The notes: a model not told the origin generated them from the letters alone. A stretch of 64,000 nt of DNA from Streptomyces sp. I05A-00742 (GCF_013055795.1 NZ_JABETO010000014.1:1-64000); one strand, 5' to 3'. Shown: positions 43,010-51,806, numbered from the stretch's first letter. Made by a program: numbers and translations.

Positions 43010-44410
43010 ATGCTCACTCACACCGCGAACGGGAACTCCCGCCCCTCCTCTCCCTGGTTCTCCCTTTCCTTCTGGCCGCGCGTGCGCGAGTTCGCCGTGC
43101 CGCCCTCCATGATCGAGACCGCCACCGCCCGCCGCCTCGCCGGGGACTGGGCGGGGGCCTGTGCCGCGGCGGGCGTAGACGTTGATTTTGACGCGCGCTC
43201 CGTGGCACGTACCCACGGCCGGGACGCTGCCGCCCAACTCCGCGACGATCTGCGCCACTTGGCTCCGGACCTGCTGCGCTGGCACATGCCGAGGATCGCC
43301 CCGGACGGGCTGCTGCGCCCGGGCCTCACCCTCACGCTGGCGCGGTACGGCACCGCGGGGCGGGACGGTACGCGCCCGGTGCACCTCGTGGTCCGCACCC
43401 CGCCCGCCTGGGCGGACGCCGGGCAGCGGATCAGCCTCGCGCTGTGGGACGGATCCCGCACCGGCGCCGGCCGCCACCCGCACCCCCGTCCCAGCCGACG
43501 GTTCCGGCTCGACCTGCACCGCCATCTCTGGGACGCGCGCAGGAGCGCCGAGCTGCGGACCCGGTCCGGGACCGGTGCCGGTGAATCCCCGGCCGACGGC
43601 CTGACGGCCCGGGTGCCGCCCGGCCGCTGCGCCGTCGACCGGTGGGCGGCCGAGGCGGAGATCCTGCTCCGCGCCGAAGGGCGGGGCGCCGGTGGCGTCA
43701 CCGTACGGCTCGGCGCTCGGCACCGACTGGTCCTGGAACTGGACTGGTTCGCGAGCCGGGACGGCGTCGGTCCGCCCGCGGCGCGGATCGCGGAGGCGCC
43801 GCCGGACGGCGACATCTCCACCCTGCCCGTCCTCCCCGACGCGGCGACCTGGGTGCCGCCCGACCGGGAACTGCTCCGCACCGGCATGATCGGGGCCGGC
43901 CGGCTGCACCCGCTGGTCGCCGCGGCACTGGCGCCCGGCCTCCCGCCCGCCGGTGCGTCCGGGGCTCCGGACCGGACGGGACACCCACACCTCGTGGAGT
44001 GCCGGGGAGCCCGGCACCGGATCGCCATGGTCGACGGGATGCTGGCCCCACTGGACCACGACCCGGCCGAGATCCGGCGGGAGGAACTGCTGGCCGAGCT
44101 GGGCGGTACGCCGCTTCCCTGCCTGCGGATCATCGACGAGGCGCACCGCCGTCCCGACTGCCTCCCCGGTATCCGCGAACGCCTCCGCCATGGCGACACC
44201 GCCGGCGCCCTGGCCGTCGTCGAGGACCTGCTGGGTCCCGGCGCGGTGCTGCGCGACGGCGCTCTGCGCGACGCGCTGGAGACGGCGGCGCGGCGGCGGA
44301 TCCTCCACGGGCTGTACCGGGCGGGGCTGGCCGGACCCGGCCGCGTCCCCGCCGGTGACCGCCGCCCCCGCGACCGGCGCTCACGCCGACGCGACGCCGT
44401 CCACTTCTGA
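43010..44410 (+). CDS. Unknown protein, first gene of the MoxR-vWA unit
   Basis: A 466-residue soluble protein with no domain I can name. Features: an N-terminal VPPSMIETATARRLAGDW segment that may be the true start in homologues, several Trp/Asp-rich beta segments (HLVVRTPPAWADAG, ISLALWDGS), and internally similar Arg-rich strands (FRLDLHRHLWDARR). A C-terminal helical part (about 385-445) contains two LXXGDXXXAL/ALEXXXXR-like turns resembling helical repeats (RLRHGDTAGALAVVEDLLG). The ATG at 43010 is chosen because AAGGTGA lies 6 nt upstream. It precedes, in the same direction, the AAA+ ATPase and the vWA protein, so it probably acts with them as adaptor or substrate (inference from order). 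Confidence 0.72.
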   Translation: MLTHTANGNSRPSSPWFSLSFWPRVREFAVPPSMIETATARRLAGDWAGACAAAGVDVDFDARSVARTHGRDAAAQLRDDLRHLAPDLLRWHMPRIAPDGLLRPGLTLTLARYGTAGRDGTRPVHLVVRTPPAWADAGQRISLALWDGSRTGAGRHPHPRPSRRFRLDLHRHLWDARRSAELRTRSGTGAGESPADGLTARVPPGRCAVDRWAAEAEILLRAEGRGAGGVTVRLGARHRLVLELDWFASRDGVGPPAARIAEAPPDGDISTLPVLPDAATWVPPDRELLRTGMIGAGRLHPLVAAALAPGLPPAGASGAPDRTGHPHLVECRGARHRIAMVDGMLAPLDHDPAEIRREELLAELGGTPLPCLRIIDEAHRRPDCLPGIRERLRHGDTAGALAVVEDLLGPGAVLRDGALRDALETAARRRILHGLYRAGLAGPGRVPAGDRRPRDRRSRRRDAVHF

Positions 44411-44460
44411 CCCGGGCCCTTCGTCCCCCTCACTCCCTTCACGCCCTTCATCCGGTCTCG

Positions 44461-44790
44461 GCTCCACGAGCCACGTCCATCACCGGCCGTGGCCGCGTGC
44501 CCCGCTCGCGACCACCGCCTCCACAACTGACGCTCAGGCCCTGGCGCTTCACCTTCACGCTCTCCTCACTCCTTCCACTCCCTTCGGCTCCACGAGCCAC
44601 GCCCGCCACCGGACCCGGCCTCGTCCCCGCGCGACCACCACCTCCACAACCAGCGCCCATGCCCGCACCCTTCGCCTCTCCCCCCTCAGCTCCACGAGCC
44701 ACGCCCACCACCGAACCCGGCCCCGGCCCCGCGCGACCACCACCTCCACAACCGGCGCTCACACCCGGGCCCTTCACTCCTTGGGGCACC
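44461..44790 (+). repeat. Tandem repeat array between the unknown gene and the MoxR gene
   Basis: Three imperfect copies of a pyrimidine-rich unit start at 44461, 44587 and 44689 (spacings 126 and 102 bp). Each begins GCTCCACGAGCCACG and shares a conserved core of about 70 bp ending in GACCACCACCTCCACAAC-like sequence. The last 40 bp of the preceding gene and its downstream DNA resemble the tail of a unit. The plus frame is open through the array, but the encoded His/Thr/Arg-rich peptide looks like a by-product. No stem structure dominates. It fills the whole 427-bp gap 44411-44837. Confidence 0.8.
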
Positions 44791-44837
44791 AAGAGCCCCA
44801 CCCACCAACGCCCACCTCGAACCCACAGGTGATCACC

Positions 44838-46091
44838 ATGCCCATGTACACCCCGTTCCCCGCGCCCTCCGAGACCTCCCTCACTCCCCAACTAGACGTC
44901 GCCGGTGAGCTGCTGACCCTGCTGAACGACACCTCCACCGAACCGCGCCCCGACGACCAGCTGGAGGCCCTGACCCTGGCCGTCGCCGCCGACCTGCCCG
45001 TACTCCTCTGGGGCGAGCCGGGGATCGGCAAGACCGCGGCCCTGACGCAGCTGGCCGCGACGCTGGACCTCCCTCTCACCACGGTCATCGCCAGCGTGCA
45101 CGAACCGTCCGACTTCTCGGGCCTGCCCGTGATCGGGGACGACCCGGCGGAGCAGGGCGTCCCCATGGCCCCGCCGGACTGGGCGGTGCGACTGGTCCGG
45201 GCCGGCCGGGGACTGCTGTTCCTCGACGAGTTGTCGACCGCGCCACCGGCCGTCCAGGCCGCCCTGCTCCGCCTGGTGCTGGAGCGCCGGATCGGCGCCC
45301 TGCGCCTGCCGCCCGGCGTCCGGATCGTGGCCGCCGCCAACCCGCGTTCCTCGGCGGCCGACGGCTGGGAACTGAGCCCGCCGCTGGCCAACCGGTTCGT
45401 CCACCTCCAGTGGACGCACGACCATGATGTCGTGGTGCGCGGCCTCGGCGGCACCTGGCCCCGGGCCGAGCTGCCCCGCCTCGACCGGGAACGGCTGCCG
45501 GAGGCCGTGGCGTTCGCCCGCCGCGCGGTGTGCGGGCTCCTCTCCGCCCGCCCGGGGCTGGTGCACCGGCTGCCCGGCAACGAGGCCCGCAGGGGCGGCG
45601 CCTGGCCGTCACCCCGGAGCTGGGAGGCGACCCTGCGTCTGATCGCCTTCGCGACCGCGGCCGGCTCCTCCCGCGACGTCCTCTCCCTGCTGGTCAGGGG
45701 CACGGTGGGGGACGGCCCCGGGCTGGAACTGCTGGCCGCCCTGGACCGGATGGACCTCCCCGACCCCGAGACGCTCCTCGCCGACCCGGCGGCCGCCGTC
45801 CTGCCCGAGCGGGGCGACCTCCGTCAGGCCGCGCTCGACGCCGTGGTGTCCGCCGTCCGCAAGCGCCCGGAGCGGTCCCGCTGGGACGCGGCGTGGGCGC
45901 TCCTGGTCCGGGCAGTGGAGACCGGCGCCCCTGACGTGGTGGTCGTCCCCGCGACCACGCTCGCCACGCTGCGCCGGGAGGACTGGGACGTCCCCGCGTC
46001 GATCGAGCGGCTCGCCGGAGCGGCGTCCCTCTCCCGGCGGGCGGACGACGCGGCGGCCCGGGCCGCGCTCGCCGCGCGGGGTGGCCGGTGA
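44838..46091 (+). CDS. MoxR-type AAA+ ATPase
   Basis: A 417-residue AAA+ ATPase of the MoxR/helix-2-insert class. Walker A GEPGIGKT is at 59-66, Walker B GLLFLDE at 125-131, and sensor-1 Asn at 168 in AAANPRSS. The substrate-side loop after the helix-2 insert (SDFSGLPVIGDD) and C-terminal lid (about 235-417) are present. MoxR ATPases act as chaperones that load metal or assemble partner proteins, generally with a vWA protein encoded beside them, as here. The ATG at 44838 follows GGTG; a second ATG two codons on is an alternative. It shares a GTGA overlap with the vWA gene, so both are translated in stoichiometric amounts. Confidence 0.93.
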   Translation: MPMYTPFPAPSETSLTPQLDVAGELLTLLNDTSTEPRPDDQLEALTLAVAADLPVLLWGEPGIGKTAALTQLAATLDLPLTTVIASVHEPSDFSGLPVIGDDPAEQGVPMAPPDWAVRLVRAGRGLLFLDELSTAPPAVQAALLRLVLERRIGALRLPPGVRIVAAANPRSSAADGWELSPPLANRFVHLQWTHDHDVVVRGLGGTWPRAELPRLDRERLPEAVAFARRAVCGLLSARPGLVHRLPGNEARRGGAWPSPRSWEATLRLIAFATAAGSSRDVLSLLVRGTVGDGPGLELLAALDRMDLPDPETLLADPAAAVLPERGDLRQAALDAVVSAVRKRPERSRWDAAWALLVRAVETGAPDVVVVPATTLATLRREDWDVPASIERLAGAASLSRRADDAAARAALAARGGR

Positions 46092-47356
46092 ACGCGGACG
46101 GACAGGGCACGACGCCGCGGGCGCTCGACCGCGACAAGCTGTTCGCCGCCCGGCTCCACGCCGCCCGGGCCCGGCCCTACCTGGCGACGGCGCTGTTCGC
46201 CCTGCACACCGTGGAGTCCCGGCGGGTGCCGACGATGGCCGTCGACCGGCACTGGCGGTGCTACGTCTCACCGGCGTTCGTGGACCGGACGCCGGTGGAG
46301 GAACTGGCGGGGGTCTGGGTCCACGAGGTGTCGCACCTGCTGCGCGACCACCACGGGCGCAGCGACCGGGCCGCCCGGGAGCACGGCCTGACCGGCCCGG
46401 GCGACCGGCTGCGGATGAACATCGCCGCGGACTGCGAGATCAACGACGACATCTACGGCGACGGACTGGTCCGGCCCGAAGGCGCCGTCCGGCCGGAGAC
46501 CTTGCATCTGCGCGACGGGGAGCTGATGGAGGACTACCTGCGCCAGTTCCGGCTCGGCCCGCTGGCCCAGGACCTGGTCTGGCTGGACTGCGGCAGCGGC
46601 GCCGACGGCCTGGACCGGGAGTGGGAACGCGGGCCGGACGGCGCGCACGGCCTCGGCGCGCACGACATCGACGCCGTGCGGTTCCGCGTGGCGCAGGGCA
46701 TCACCGCCCGCCCCGGTGACGCCCCGGCGGGATGGCGGCGGTGGGCCGAGGAGGCGTTCCATCCGCCGCAGCCCTGGCGGGAACTGCTGGGCGCGGCGGT
46801 CCGTTCGGCCGTCTCCGGCTCCGGCGCGGGCGAGGACTACACCTACGGCCGGCCGTCGCGGCGCTCGGCCGGAGTGCCGGGCGCCGTGCTGCCGAGCCTC
46901 CGGCGCAGGCCGCCCCGGGTCTCCGTGGTCATCGACACGTCCGGGTCGGTCAGCGACGCCGAACTGGGCAGCGCCCTCCTGGAGGTCGCCGCCATCTCCC
47001 GCGCCGTGGGCGGCCGTCGCGACCTGGTCTCCGTGCTGCCGTGCGACGCGGCGGCCCAGGCCGTGCACCCGCTGTGCCGCGCCGAAGGGATACCCCTGGT
47101 GGGCGGCGGCGGCACGGACCTCCGCGCCGGCTTCGCCCGCGCGCTCCGGTCCCACCCCCGCCCGGACGTCGTCGTGGCCCTCACCGACGGGCAGACGCCG
47201 TGGCCGGACACCCGCCCGCCGTGCCGGACGGTCGTGGGGCTGTTCCCGCGGCTGCCGTCGACGTCATGGGACGAGGACGACCCCGACTACCGGCCGGACG
47301 TGCCGCCGGCGTGGGCGAGGGTGGTGGAGATCGGGTCGGGTCCTGCTGCGCGATGA
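46088..47356 (+). CDS. Metallopeptidase-like and vWA-domain protein (DUF2201 type)
   Basis: A 422-residue protein with two recognised halves. In the N-terminal part H79-E-V-S-H83 is a zincin HEXXH motif, with downstream acidic AADCEIND as probable third-ligand region. The C-terminal part, about 275-420, is a von Willebrand A domain with MIDAS motif DTSGSVS, the Thr of GGGGTDLRAGF and the Asp of VALTDGQ. This fusion is that of the DUF2201 proteins paired with MoxR ATPases. It is likely that the ATPase remodels the vWA protein, which recognises a client and may cut it; whether the zincin is active is unknown. The GTG start overlaps the ATPase stop by four bases. Confidence 0.88.
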   Translation: MNADGQGTTPRALDRDKLFAARLHAARARPYLATALFALHTVESRRVPTMAVDRHWRCYVSPAFVDRTPVEELAGVWVHEVSHLLRDHHGRSDRAAREHGLTGPGDRLRMNIAADCEINDDIYGDGLVRPEGAVRPETLHLRDGELMEDYLRQFRLGPLAQDLVWLDCGSGADGLDREWERGPDGAHGLGAHDIDAVRFRVAQGITARPGDAPAGWRRWAEEAFHPPQPWRELLGAAVRSAVSGSGAGEDYTYGRPSRRSAGVPGAVLPSLRRRPPRVSVVIDTSGSVSDAELGSALLEVAAISRAVGGRRDLVSVLPCDAAAQAVHPLCRAEGIPLVGGGGTDLRAGFARALRSHPRPDVVVALTDGQTPWPDTRPPCRTVVGLFPRLPSTSWDEDDPDYRPDVPPAWARVVEIGSGPAAR

Positions 47357-47400
47357 GCGCCCGGGCCCGGGCGGGCGTGCGGGCGTGCGTCTCCGAACGC

Positions 47401-48108
47401 CTAGTCGGCTTCCGCCCCGTACTCCTGGACCACCTTGTCCCCGTTGTCCTTGTAGTACACGTGGGTCACATTGCCGTACTGGCCCGCACGAAACGTGCGG
47501 TGCCGGTTGTGACGTTCGGACGCCCGGTTGGTGGTCACCGTGTAGGTCCAGCACGCATTGATCGTGATCTCTTCCAGGTGCTTCCCATAGACGTCGAAGT
47601 TGTCCGGGCATGCTTCCGCGTAGTCCTCGTCGAGGTAGTACCTGAACCTCCTGACCTCGGAATCGGCGGCGATCGCAAGGGTGTCCACCTTGACGAGACA
47701 GTCATGGAACTCCAGTATCCGCAGAGGCTGTTCCTTGTCGACGACGATCGGAGAGCCGCCGACATACTTCGACTCCCGCAGGCGCAGATCGACCAGAGCC
47801 GGATGGGCGAAAACCGAGTCGTTGAACGCGACGCGCTTGACGTCCAAGGTCCTGAGGTTCGGGCAGCTCGCCGCGAAGTCGATGTGCTGCAGCTCGCCGT
47901 GACCGTTGATGCCATAACCGGACTGCACCTTCAGACTGCGGACAAGGTTGCCGTGCTCGCCGAGAAAGCGCGCCAGGCGTGCGTATCCGGCTGCGTCAAG
48001 GCCCTTCGCGTGCAGGCTGACGGATCCCGGCTCGATACCGGCCACCTTGTCGAGGCTCGCGATGTTCTGGGGATATATACGGCGGGAGACAAGCTTGGGA
48101 GGCATCAA
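47401..48108 (-). CDS. Leucine-rich-repeat-like protein of unknown function
   Basis: A 235-residue protein with repeated LXXLXL-like strands at about 22-24-residue spacing: LVRSLKVQSGYGI, LRTLDVKRVAF, LVDLRLRESKY, LRILEFHDCLV, and LEEITINACW. It is richer in Lys, Asn, Tyr and Ile than its neighbours, and its DNA is visibly lower in GC. It has no signal peptide or membrane segment. These features suggest a solenoid binding protein acquired by transfer. It is convergent with the vWA gene (44 bp between stops). ATG at 48108 follows a weak AAAGG site. I know of no characterised relative. Confidence 0.7.
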   Translation of the reverse strand: MMPPKLVSRRIYPQNIASLDKVAGIEPGSVSLHAKGLDAAGYARLARFLGEHGNLVRSLKVQSGYGINGHGELQHIDFAASCPNLRTLDVKRVAFNDSVFAHPALVDLRLRESKYVGGSPIVVDKEQPLRILEFHDCLVKVDTLAIAADSEVRRFRYYLDEDYAEACPDNFDVYGKHLEEITINACWTYTVTTNRASERHNRHRTFRAGQYGNVTHVYYKDNGDKVVQEYGAEAD

Positions 48109-48279
48109 GCAACCTTTCGGAACGGTTCAACTCCAGGTGTCTGCACGGACGTTAACACCGGCCTACGACAGGACAGCTCTGCCCGCCACCGCCCCGCGTC
48201 CGAGCCGGCTCGGTGCCGGACCGGGCGGTGACGGGCGCAGCGTCCGTCGCGGCGATGGCGTCGGCGCCGCCGGAACGCG

Positions 48280-48319
48280 AAACGCCGGACGGGCCATCAA
48301 TCAGCCTCGTCCGGCGTTT
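48280..48319 (-). terminator. Terminator after the lipoprotein gene
   Basis: AAACGCCGGACG (48280-48291) pairs perfectly with CGTCCGGCGTTT (48308-48319), loop 16, 28 bp past the lipoprotein stop codon. The core resembles the GTCCGGCGTT arm of the dispersed repeat, but the rest of that element is absent. Confidence 0.7.
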
Positions 48320-48347
48320 CCTGCTGCTCCTGAGCCCTTCCGGGCCC

Positions 48348-49862
48348 CTAACCCTTCCGCGGCTTCGAGCCCGCCAGCTTCCACTCCCGGTGCAGCCCCG
48401 GCAGCGGCAGCTTCCGCTCGAAGACTGGGGTGCCGAATATCTTCAACTGGAGCTGGAGCGCGCCGTTCAGGTCGACACCGCCGAACGCCCCCCACGTCCC
48501 CTTCAGTGACTTCTTCCCGTCGCTCGACGCGGTCGCCCGCACGTCGCCCTCGGCCCGCAGGTACGGCGAGAGGTTGCCCGTCACGCCGACCGTGCCGTAG
48601 AGACCGACGGTCGCCTCCGCGCCCAGCGCGGCCTTCACCCGGCCGCCGGCGGCCACCGAGGCCCGTACGGGCGAGCCTTTGAGGGAGGATTTGCTGACGG
48701 GGGCCCAGCCCTTGGCGCGGCTGTAGGAGCCGCCGACCGTGAAGTCGCCCTTGACGTCCTGCTTCACGTCGACGCTGATCTTCCCGTCGGCGTCCACCTG
48801 GAGGTAGCAGGTGAGGTCGGCGTTGACCACGACCGGCACCGGGCCGACCTGCACGACCGGCGTCGCGTGCAGGGTGGCGAACGGAATCCGCAGCGGCGCG
48901 GCCTCCGTGGACGCGGCGGCCTGGCCCTTCAGCTCCCACTGGGCCGACCAGTCGCCGGCCAGGGCCAGGGACGCGGTGCCGGGCGCGCGGCCGTCCGTGC
49001 CCCGGCCGTCGTAGGCGAAGTCGACCTCGGGGGCGAGCTGGACGAAGCCGTCGACCGACGCCTTCGCGGACGCCGGGGCGCCCTTGGCGGTGGCGATCGC
49101 CGTCGCGACGTCGACGCGCAGGCTGCCCAGGGGCAGCTTGGCGCCCTGCGGACCGAAGCGCGGGAACCTGCGCTTCGGTCCGCAGGGCGCCAGGCTGCCC
49201 AGGGGCAGCTTGGCGCCCTGCGGACCGAAGCGCAGGTTCCCGCGCTTCGCCCAGGACACCTTGACGCCGGGAACGAGCGGCTTGACCTTGACGGCGGCCG
49301 GGTCGACGGCGACCTTGCCCTTCGCCTCGGAGGCACCCAGCAGCGCGGGGAGCGTCGCCGGGGCGGTGCGGATCTCCAGGCCCTTGTCGGTCTTCCCGAC
49401 CACCTTGGTGACCTTGGCCAGCACGCCGTCCGGAGCGCCGGGCGTGGGGGCGCTGGCGAAGACGTCACCGACGGCGACGGGCTTCGCCGGGGCCGCCGGC
49501 CGCCCGGAGCCGGGCTTCCCGCCGCCCTCGCCGCTCCCTCCCGAGGCCGAGATGACGGCCCGTCCGCTCTTCCGGTCGTACGAGGCCACCTTCAGCGCCG
49601 ACTTGCGCGGCTGCTGCTGCCGGGGCGCGGCCGACGTCCCGGACGTCGCGTCCGGGGCGACCACGGCGGCGGCGCCCGCGGGGGCCGCCGCGACCGCGAG
49701 TTCCTGCGGGGCCGACGGGGCGGGGGCGGCGGGCGCCGCGGCCCGGTCGTCGGTCTTCTCGGGGGGCGGACCGCCGGACGACGAGCATCCGGTGAGGGCC
49801 AGGGACAGGCCGGTCAGGGCCGTCAGGGCGGGGAAGAGCACTCTCTTGTGGCGCTTGCGCAA
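48348..49862 (-). CDS. Large secreted lipoprotein with foldback insertion
   Basis: A 504-residue lipoprotein: basic start (LRKRHKRVLF), hydrophobic segment and lipobox LALTGC with the modified Cys at residue 26. An Ala/Pro-rich linker (about 30-90) leads to a large beta-rich domain with long alternating Val/Lys strands, ending with KIFGTPVFERKLPLPG. I chose the TTG at 49862, with GAGGA 6 nt upstream, over the ATG at 49892 that lacks a ribosome site. Residues about 210-255 contain a duplicated GAKLPLGSL segment separated by APCGPKRRFP, the product of a foldback insertion. The function is unknown. A strong terminator follows. Confidence 0.78.
   Translation of the reverse strand: MRKRHKRVLFPALTALTGLSLALTGCSSSGGPPPEKTDDRAAAPAAPAPSAPQELAVAAAPAGAAAVVAPDATSGTSAAPRQQQPRKSALKVASYDRKSGRAVISASGGSGEGGGKPGSGRPAAPAKPVAVGDVFASAPTPGAPDGVLAKVTKVVGKTDKGLEIRTAPATLPALLGASEAKGKVAVDPAAVKVKPLVPGVKVSWAKRGNLRFGPQGAKLPLGSLAPCGPKRRFPRFGPQGAKLPLGSLRVDVATAIATAKGAPASAKASVDGFVQLAPEVDFAYDGRGTDGRAPGTASLALAGDWSAQWELKGQAAASTEAAPLRIPFATLHATPVVQVGPVPVVVNADLTCYLQVDADGKISVDVKQDVKGDFTVGGSYSRAKGWAPVSKSSLKGSPVRASVAAGGRVKAALGAEATVGLYGTVGVTGNLSPYLRAEGDVRATASSDGKKSLKGTWGAFGGVDLNGALQLQLKIFGTPVFERKLPLPGLHREWKLAGSKPRKG
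49119..49233. repeat. 43-bp direct repeat with internal 22-bp inverted repeat (foldback insertion)
   Basis: Copies 49119-49161 and 49191-49233 are identical, 72 bp (24 codons) apart. GCGCTTCGGTCCGCAGGGCGCC at 49170-49191 is the exact reverse complement of the end of copy 1, and the 8-nt spacer GGGAACCT is the reverse complement of the AGGTTCCC following copy 2. This is the footprint expected of template switching during replication. It stays in frame within the lipoprotein gene. Confidence 0.9.
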
Positions 49863-50067
49863 GTCTGATCCTCGGGGGCGTGCCTGCCGCATGACAGCGG
49901 GACGAACTGCGATTACTCACTGGTAAGGAACCGCATGATCGTGTCATGCACGCCGCGAACCGAGAATCGATCGCCCGGGGCTCAGCGGATGATCTGCGTC
50001 ACAGGCGCCGGGTGGATCACGGGCGCCGGGGCGCCGGAACGTTCCGGCCCGCCTCGGGGCCGGTGCG

Positions 50068-50931
50068 TCACAACGGCCGGAACACCGAGACGCGGCAGGA
50101 GACGGTGACGCTCAGCGGCAGGTCCAGCCGGGCGATGCGGGACCGCAGCTCCTCCGGCGTGACGTGCCGCGCTGACGGGCCCATGAGCACCAGGTTCTCC
50201 ACGTCCGCGGCCGGGAGGCCGACGGTGTACTCGTGCGTGGCGGACCCGTCGGGGGCGAAGCGGTCGCCGAGCGTCCGCCGCAGCCGGTCCTCCTTGTCCG
50301 CGTCCACCGTGAGCAGGCCCAGGGACTCCCGCAGCCCGGCCAGGTGACGGGCGGTCGGCGTCACGACCACGAGCGCGCCGCCCGGCCGCAGGACCCGGTG
50401 GAACTCCTCCCCGTTGCGCGGCGCGAAGACGTTGAGCACGACGTCCACGGACCCCGAACGCACCGGCAGCGGCCGCCACACGTCCCACGTCGCCGCCCAG
50501 GCCCGCGGATGGGCACGGGCCGCCTGGCGCAGCGCGAACTTGGAGGCGTCGAGCCCCAGTCCGACGGCCCCCGGCAGCACGTCCAGCGCCGCGGCGAGGT
50601 AGTGACCGGTACCGGCACCCGCGTCCAGGAGCGTGCCGTCGGCCGGGCACAGCGACGCCACGGTCCGGGCCAGCTCCCGGGTCAGCGGGTCGTAGTGACC
50701 GGCCCCCAGGAACGCCGAGCGCGCCCGCACCATGTCCGCCGTGTCCGCGCTGCCGCCCCGCACATTGCCGGTCAGCAGACCGACGTACCCCTGTCGCGCG
50801 ATGTCGAACGAGTGACGCCCCGCGCAGCGCACCACCCCCTCGTCCAGCGCCAGCCGGTCGCCGCAGTGCGGGCAGGTCAGGACGGAGAGGAGGCGGAGCC
50901 GCACCTCACGGGCGGCGGGAAGGGCGGGCAT
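50068..50931 (-). CDS. 23S rRNA (guanine-N1)-methyltransferase, RlmA/TlrB family
   Basis: A 287-residue SAM-dependent methyltransferase with the N-terminal zinc finger C20-P-H-C23...C36-X3-H40 of the RlmA family, followed by FDIARQGYVGLL and the Rossmann SAM loop LLDAGAGTGHYLAAAL near 101-116. LNVFAPRNGEEFHRVLRPGG is the family catalytic-region motif. RlmA-type enzymes methylate N1 of G745 or G748 in helix 35 of 23S rRNA. The TlrB branch of Streptomyces confers tylosin resistance, and which branch applies here needs a phylogeny. The ATG at 50931 has GGAGG upstream. Confidence 0.9.
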   Translation of the reverse strand: MPALPAAREVRLRLLSVLTCPHCGDRLALDEGVVRCAGRHSFDIARQGYVGLLTGNVRGGSADTADMVRARSAFLGAGHYDPLTRELARTVASLCPADGTLLDAGAGTGHYLAAALDVLPGAVGLGLDASKFALRQAARAHPRAWAATWDVWRPLPVRSGSVDVVLNVFAPRNGEEFHRVLRPGGALVVVTPTARHLAGLRESLGLLTVDADKEDRLRRTLGDRFAPDGSATHEYTVGLPAADVENLVLMGPSARHVTPEELRSRIARLDLPLSVTVSCRVSVFRPL

Positions 50932-51264
50932 ACGTGGTCCTCCGCAGCGGTCGGCCGCGTGTCAGCAGTGAACGGTCGGGATCGTCGGCGGCCGGACGAA
51001 CGAGCGCCGTGGCGTGACCCCGCCTCAGCGGAAGACGAGAGGACAGCTGGAGAATGCCATGGCCACGAGGCTAACACGGGGCCGTGCAGGGGCTCCTGGG
51101 CAACGACGGGGCACCTGGGAGGGCTGGTCGCGACGGGGAGCAGGGGCCGCCCGGGGCGGTGCCGGATCCGCGGACGGAGCGGGGGCGACAGACCCGGCGA
51201 TCTCCCCGGGGACAAACGATCCGCGCGAAGCGACAACCCGCCCGCCCCCGCACCACCGGTCACG
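50932..51264. other. Intergenic region, no gene seen
   Basis: Between the start of the methyltransferase gene and the stop of the membrane protein gene. It should contain the methyltransferase promoter (about 50945-51010). The ATG at 51059 opens a frame that continues into the next gene antisense and is Arg/Gly-rich, so I do not call it. Confidence 0.4.
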
Positions 51265-51741
51265 TCACCCCGCGGCGCGCCCGTTCCCGAAGTGGCCGGC
51301 GGAGTCCCCCTTCCACAGCAGGGCGACCGCGACGAGCCCGGCGGCGCAGGGGAGCAGCCCGGCCACGGTCATCGGCGTCGGATGCGGCTGGGTGAAGTTG
51401 TAGACGGAGAGAAAGGTCGCCAGCACGAAGACCGCAGTCGAGGCGGCCCGCGCCCACCGTTTTCCCCGGCGGCCGGCCCACGCCAGCCAGGTCCACAGAA
51501 CGAGGCCGGCAACAGCGAGGGTGAAGAGATAGGTGAGGATGCCGGACTCCGCCGCGTCGAGCCGGGACGGGTCGTGCGGATAGGCGCTCCGCAGCCGGTC
51601 GGCGAGGGAGTCGGAGGTGGCCTGGTCGATGACCGGGAAGGCGGCGGCGATCAGCGTGAGCACCGCTCCCGCGTACATGGCGTTGATCGCCTTCCGCACG
51701 GAGGCGGGCACCGGCCGTCGTTGCTGGGTCTGGGCGGACAT
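51265..51741 (-). CDS. Small four-helix membrane protein
   Basis: A 158-residue protein with four predicted helices (about 20-40, 66-88, 98-116, 122-142), a basic N-terminus (SAQTQQRRPVPASVRKAINAM) and a short Gly-rich C-tail. It has no catalytic motifs. It is divergent from a TetR regulator, so it may be that regulator's target. The family resembles small actinomycete membrane proteins of unknown role; no function can be given. Confidence 0.75.
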   Translation of the reverse strand: MSAQTQQRRPVPASVRKAINAMYAGAVLTLIAAAFPVIDQATSDSLADRLRSAYPHDPSRLDAAESGILTYLFTLAVAGLVLWTWLAWAGRRGKRWARAASTAVFVLATFLSVYNFTQPHPTPMTVAGLLPCAAGLVAVALLWKGDSAGHFGNGRAAG

Positions 51742-51806
51742 GAGTCTCCTCGTGGTGCGTCATTGGTAGCGTGTACCGGACTTCGGACGTGGAGTTACGG
51801 ATATCA

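Noticed and set aside
44448..44891. Minus-strand 147-codon frame across the tandem repeat
   Set aside because: It is Gly/Arg-rich and made of the same repeats, has no ribosome site, and overlaps the start of the MoxR gene in antisense.
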